The notes beneath the pieces are model-generated. The model saw only the letters and a program-made list of their open reading frames with translations, was not told the DNA's origin and did no database searches. From contig CM043971.1 of the NCBI GenBank assembly GCA_014529385.2, positions 33,183,209 to 33,247,208 on the forward strand: DNA of 64,000 bases. The letters run 5' to 3'. Shown here one piece after another: positions 58,925 to 64,000 of the stretch. Source of the stretch: Adiantum capillus-veneris (Eukaryota; Streptophyta; Polypodiopsida; Polypodiales; Pteridaceae). The first letter of the stretch is position 1, and every line of letters begins with the position of its first letter. The position numbers and the translations under genes were made by a program.

Positions 58925-60380
58925 TATGTCAATGCATACGCAACAAAAGTGGGAGATTACTTGACCACTGTGCTAATCAAGCACAAACCAACCAGTAGCT
59001 CAATAGTGAAAACCTATAACCTGCATGTTATAGTCTCACGCTCGAAATATGCGTCGATGTGAGAACATGAAGTAACCACTATGAGCATAGCATAAATGCA
59101 CTCTTGTGAGAGTAAATACAAGAACACTAAACCTGTGTCCAAGTGTCAAAGTGAGAGTAAATACTTGATCACTGTCAAAGTGGGAATATATAGACCATTG
59201 TACAAGATGGCATAGCAATGCAAACTTTTATGGCAAGAAGACGGAGAAAAACGAACAAAGTTTCCTTTGCAAAATGAGCCAAAACTCAACACAAACCTCA
59301 AGCTAAGAAATTGCAGATAATGGCTAGAGTGGAGTCAACTTGATCACTAAACCATCAGAGAGTAAACTGTAAATACGCATAAACCATGGTGAGAGTCTAG
59401 GAAAAATATGGCAGAGTTTCCCATGAAAACTGAGTAAAAACTCAAGTACAATCTCTACCATAAACTATAACACTACTCAATGCCAATGAGTAGAAATTCC
59501 AAAATGGCTCCACATTTTCACATACAATGGCAATCCGCACTTAACGTACATCAACGGAGTGACCGTGCATAAGCAAGAACCAAAAGATTTGCAATCTGGA
59601 AACTTGATCAATACGAAAACAATGCTGTCAAGAGAGCTCACCGGCACTTGATAGTGCTTGTCAAAATGCATGTACAATGGGCATCAACCATGTGCCATCA
59701 CCATATGCAAACCATCCACAAAGACCATGAATCCAAGCACAAAATCACTGCCAAAGTATCCTGTGAAAACCTGTGAAAGAAGCTCCACGTGTGTGCTCCA
59801 AAAACTGTGTCTCTCAAGAGACTGCTTCGATGGTGTGTAAATGCCTTTGTGACTCTTTGCCCAAATCTACCAAAAAGTCTCAAACCACAAGCTTTGTAGA
59901 AGCTGAAATTGCATCTCTAGCTCAGAATTCATGCACCTACTTGGAGCATCTTTAGTGCTTCCAAAAGTGCATCAAACTCGCACACTATGCAAAAACAAAG
60001 AACCTGTAATTTTTGTATACCAGCAAAACGGTGATGAATTTGTAAAAAAATTCTTTTGCAAAGTTGTAGACCATGTCAAAACGGATAGGTACAACGGAAG
60101 AATATTTAGATGTGTCTTCTACAACGAGAAAATCAAATCTGAAAACAATGCTGCTGTGCACACAGTTTTTAGGGCAACACCTTCACTTACACACAATCTT
60201 TCACATTGTCTTTTGAGCTTCCACAAGAGCATACATCACTCTCAACAACTGAGCTCACAAGCTCCCATTGCATTCTCACAAAGCTTCCAAGATTTCTTGA
60301 TCTCTCCACCGCCAAGAGCAAGCGAGCTAACGCCTCGAAGCTCTCGAAATTGTCATGCTCTCCGTGATCTCCAAGCAGTA
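58925..60380 (-). other. Long leader of family B element
   Basis: About 1.45 kb between the PBS and the zinc-knuckle frame with no recognised coding. A decayed gag may be hidden here. Confidence 0.45.
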
Positions 60381-60392
60381 GCTCTGATATCA
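60381..60392 (-). other. PBS of family B element
   Basis: The minus strand reads TGATATCAGAGC, one change from the usual TGGTATCAGAGC. Confidence 0.75.
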
Positions 60393-60394
60393 AT

Positions 60395-60693
<299 letters not shown>

Positions 60694-60699
60694 TTGGCC

Positions 60700-61625
60700 A
60701 CAAGCTTTTCTTTGTACCCACTCACACTACCATTAGCATTATGCTTTATATTTTAGACCCACTTACATTCAATTGCCTTCTTTCCCTCTGGAAATGGAAC
60801 CAACTCCCATGATCCATTTGCATCAAGAGCACCCATCTCCTCATCCATAGATTGCCACCACTTTGTATCCTTTATAGCATCCTGAAAACAAGCGGGTTCT
60901 ACCTCCTCTATAATCTTTGCCATGTATGCACAATCACAAGCCACAGAACTCTCATAAGTCATTCTCTACACAAGATTTCTTACTCTCTTAGATTTCCATG
61001 ACCTAGGATCACTTCTAGGTGCCTTATTCCCTGCATGCATCCTTCTTGCACTCAAATTCTTCATAGATGGTATGCAAAAATCATCAAGTAAACTTTGCTC
61101 AGAATCTCTATTGTCCCCATCATCATTGCTTGCACTCAAATTTGGAAGCTTAGGGTTATCATCAACTTTTTCCTTTCCTTTTCTTGATACATTCGTCGAG
61201 CTAGCAAGACTCACTTTTTCATGAAACCTACCACTCCATGGCTTCTCACCATAACTTGTACTAGGTGAACCTTGTGGCCCACTCAAAACGTGTGACTGTT
61301 CACCTATGTTTTTTGTGGCCACGTTCTCCCTTACATCAGCCCCTAAATCATCCTTCACATCAGTGTACCCAAATATCCATTTTATAAAAAACAAATCTTT
61401 GCTCATCCTCAAGTTTTTTGTGATAAAATTGTAAAACTTATACCCTTTTTGCTCACGAGAGTGACCAATTTCACACATTTTTTTAGCCTTTGGGTCAAGC
61501 TTGCTTCTCTACTCATATGGAACATGCACATAAGCAATACAAAAAAGCATTGTTGAATCTGACATGCCAAGTTTTTTATCATTGAACTTCTCTTCAGGTT
61601 TCATATCATGGATTGCAAACAGTAG
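60700..61625 (-). pseudogene. copia-4 integrase C-terminus and RT N-terminus
   Basis: From 61625 downwards: CIAYVHVPYE and RSKLDPKAKK (integrase C-terminal region), GYKFYNFITKNLRMSKD, a Ser/Asp-rich linker ending KSKRVRNLV, then RT start EPACFQDAIKDTKWW, ANGSWELVPFPEGKKAIECK. Stops occur near 61475, 60965 and 60750. The RT continues at 57312 on the other side of the insert. Confidence 0.8.
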
Positions 61626-61705
61626 GGGTTGTGTTCATAACCAATGATGATGATTATGGGTGATAGTCATCCAGAAGTATCACATGTGAGCTTGACATCT
61701 CAACA
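61626..61705 (-). repeat. 5' LTR fragment of copia-4
   Basis: The minus strand begins TGTTGAGATGTCAAGC, matching the start of the 3' LTR at 56226. Only about 80 bases survive before it joins integrase sequence. Confidence 0.6.
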
Positions 61706-62377
61706 CGACTTTCAAATTTATTGACTTTTTTGACCCCCAATCTCAATAGAAAGACTACATTTTTAGATCCATAGGAGAATAGTCCATACGAAACTCTTCA
61801 GATGGAGCCAATCCTACTCTCATAGTGCCTTCATTGGCATCTTTGACTGATTCTTATAGGTGGTTTGGCCAATCTCTAGCCATAGGTTAAATTATTTACA
61901 TTCCATCCTTGGCATCTTTCACCACAAGAGTTGGCAGCTCCTTATTTGATTTTGTTTCAGATAATGCCCCTTCCTTTATTGAAAACTTCCTTTTGTTTCT
62001 TTGTTTCCACCAACACCGTTGGTCTTATTTTCTACATCTCCAAGTTTCCTTGTGAGATCCTTATTGGTGTTTAGAAAGCTTCAATTTTATAGTTTCAACT
62101 TTGGATCAAGATTATCTTTCCATTTGTTCTCCATGTTTTTAGTTGGCTTACAGTCTTGGGATGATATTTTTGAGTGAGAAATTTATATGAAGTGCTTTCT
62201 TTTTACTTGGTGACCTAAGACCAAAGGGAGATGGAAACTCTATGATCCATCCATCTTTCCTTTATTCACTTTATAGGGTCGAACCCCTATGCTCAATTCC
62301 CACCAAGCCCCTACTTGGCTCAGCTACCCTTGGCCTTGCATTACTCTCCCCTTGGAGAAATGTTTTCATCCTTGTCA
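61706..62377. other. No supported gene
   Basis: T-rich sequence with no recognisable coding, repeat ends or RNA gene. Confidence 0.4.
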
Positions 62378-62554
62378 ACACATGTCACAAGGCTATCACT
62401 TATGCTTCTTAGTTATCATTGGCTAGGCTTTGCAGGGTCCAACGGGGTGCCAACATGAGTAAATTTCAAGAGGGGTCAACCAAAAGAGAGAGGGGGATGA
62501 TTTTGGCAAGGCATTATCACACACACTCACACAATCTCATGTGTGAAGCAAGAA

Positions 62555-62609
<55 letters not shown>

Positions 62610-63259
62610 TCTCAAGCTTAAATGGAAAGCTCATCATCTAATCCAAGCTTGTGAGAAGGGAGGCCTACACCAACAACTCTTGGCTTTGTGATGCAAATCC
62701 AACCAAGATCCAAGCTTCAATGCATGCTCATCTCCTCTACCATGCTAATTACTAAGCTATGATGAGTGATTATGTGAGGAGATATACTTCTTTCTCATAA
62801 GACTACTCCTTCTTCGTCTCAATCTACTCTCATACCCCGCTAGCTCTCACCATCTTCAAAGGTGTGTGAGGTCTTGGGTCTGAAACCATGAGGGAATTGA
62901 TGTTGTGTTTTAGAAGTGTGTGCATGGTGCTTGAAGCTTCCATCTTCATTGCACCATCGAGTTATTGAAGGAACACAAAGTATTGTATTGTAACATGTCT
63001 CCCTTGATGGGGAAAACCTATAATACAAAGCCTTTTGGAGGGGGGACCGGCTCCCTGTAAATCCGGTCGTCAACTATTGTCAATAGCTTAATTTCTCTCT
63101 CTTTTGAAGTATTGTTCATGCCTATCTAACTAGGTGTTATGCTTTTTGTTGCTCTCTCCATCCAAGCACTCTTGCTATGATCATTAGGAATCTATTCTAA
63201 TGAAATGCTCACCATGTTTATGCTATTTTCCGCTACACACAAGTTACTAGGCCATAGAA
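62378..63259 (+). repeat. Ty3-1 family LTR fragment
   Basis: Matches the middle and most of the end of the Ty3-1 LTR (from ACATGTCA...GGCTATCACTTATGC to TTACTAGGCCAT). It stops about 12 bases short of the LTR end. It contains a (CT)n tract at 62556-62607. Both ends are truncated. Confidence 0.8.
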
Positions 63260-64000
63260 CTTTTCAATTTTCCCAACGGATCCCGTCGAGCTTTGTCATT
63301 TTTCGGCAGGTGCGCCAGGAAAATGAAAAAGCTCGACGAGAGTGGTTATATATAGTAAACAACGTGCTTATTGTGGTCCTTTAGCTAGGCAAATCCTTGG
63401 GGAGTGTAACCTAGTGCCGGGTATAGTCATCTCCTTGTGAATTGACCTAAGGTTACAGAGTCACAGGCCCTTTTTTGGGCCCAACGTGATTCTTAATTTG
63501 GTAACCACTTCTAAAAAATTTTAATTCCTTTACCGAACATAAAGGTACGAAACCAAAACAATTGAAAATTTGAAGCGTCATGCTCATTGCGACAAAGCCA
63601 TTGGTCCAAATGAGGACTGTAATTGGTTTTAGAGGATGAGCATTTGTAAATGAGACAGTTGGTAGTCAAGGGTTGGCTGTGCTGTACTAGTGTACTGGGC
63701 ATATAAAGATCCTTGAAGTCTTGCATTTTTCACCATCATAGATTTGAATTGATATATACTGTCACTGCATAATGTAAGAGCTATAATCCTTAATTGGGTG
63801 AAAATAGCTTTTATATATTGAATTGGTTGCATAAGAGGGCCACAATCCTTCACTGGGTACAAGTAGTCCTCAATTGTGTGATTATATTGAAGATTTATTT
63901 GCGTTAGTTCATACATTGGTTTATTTAGAGAGTACATTATGTATTATGAAAGATTATTAGTGCATGAAATGACCAATCATATATTTTATTGCTTTTGTGT
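63260..64000. other. No supported gene
   Basis: AT-rich right edge. Short minus-strand frames at 63511-63937 have no recognisable motif. Confidence 0.4.

Overview
The window looks like intergenic DNA from a large, repeat-rich land-plant nuclear genome. The evidence is LTR retrotransposons primed by initiator-methionine tRNA (TGGTATCAGAGC-type primer binding sites), decayed pentatricopeptide-repeat (PPR), subtilase and leucine-rich-repeat (LRR) genes, AAACCCTAA telo-box motifs, and many (GA)n, (CT)n, (CA)n and (TA)n tracts. I cannot tell the species. A fern or other non-seed plant is possible, but that is a guess. No rRNA gene, intact canonical tRNA gene, CRISPR array or bacterial-type gene was seen.

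Layout. 1-1497: the 5' end (LTR, PBS, broken gag) of a minus-strand Ty3-type element running off the left edge. 1654-11614: a nested pair of related non-autonomous LTR elements (family A). A minus-strand copy (1659-11609, target duplication CTTGA) carries a plus-strand copy (4816-10529, target duplication GGTGA) inside its own 5' LTR. Family A encodes Gag, a zinc knuckle and a retropepsin-like domain, then a long His/Asp-rich C-terminal region, with no reverse transcriptase or integrase. 11615-20640: degraded gene space with one candidate secreted-protein exon (minus, 13941-14297), a PPR relic, a subtilase pseudogene with a duplicated catalytic segment, and a tRNA-like SINE head. 20645-28565: a nearly complete Ty3 element with 1.58 kb LTRs. 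28566-32607: solo and partial LTRs, an LRR receptor-like pseudogene (minus) and an L1-ORF1-like gene.

32608-47250: a second copy of the same Ty3 family. Its 5' LTR is split by about 5 kb of foreign DNA that contains a PPR pseudogene, and its gag is split by a Ty1/copia element (40624-46038). 47251-52303: further LTR ends and AT-rich DNA with no recognisable gene. 52304-55642: a decayed copia element. 55962-61705: an old minus-strand copia element whose reverse-transcriptase gene is interrupted by a second non-autonomous family (B, 57313-60693). Family B encodes zinc knuckle, protease and an unrecognised C-terminal region. 62378-63259: a further Ty3 LTR fragment.

No clearly intact, expressed host gene is present. 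Almost every coding region is a retroelement protein or a pseudogene, most with stops or frameshifts visible directly or by comparison with a second copy in the window. The window mainly records layered insertion. Its most unusual content is two separate LTR families that lack polymerase genes and carry unrecognised coding regions downstream of protease.
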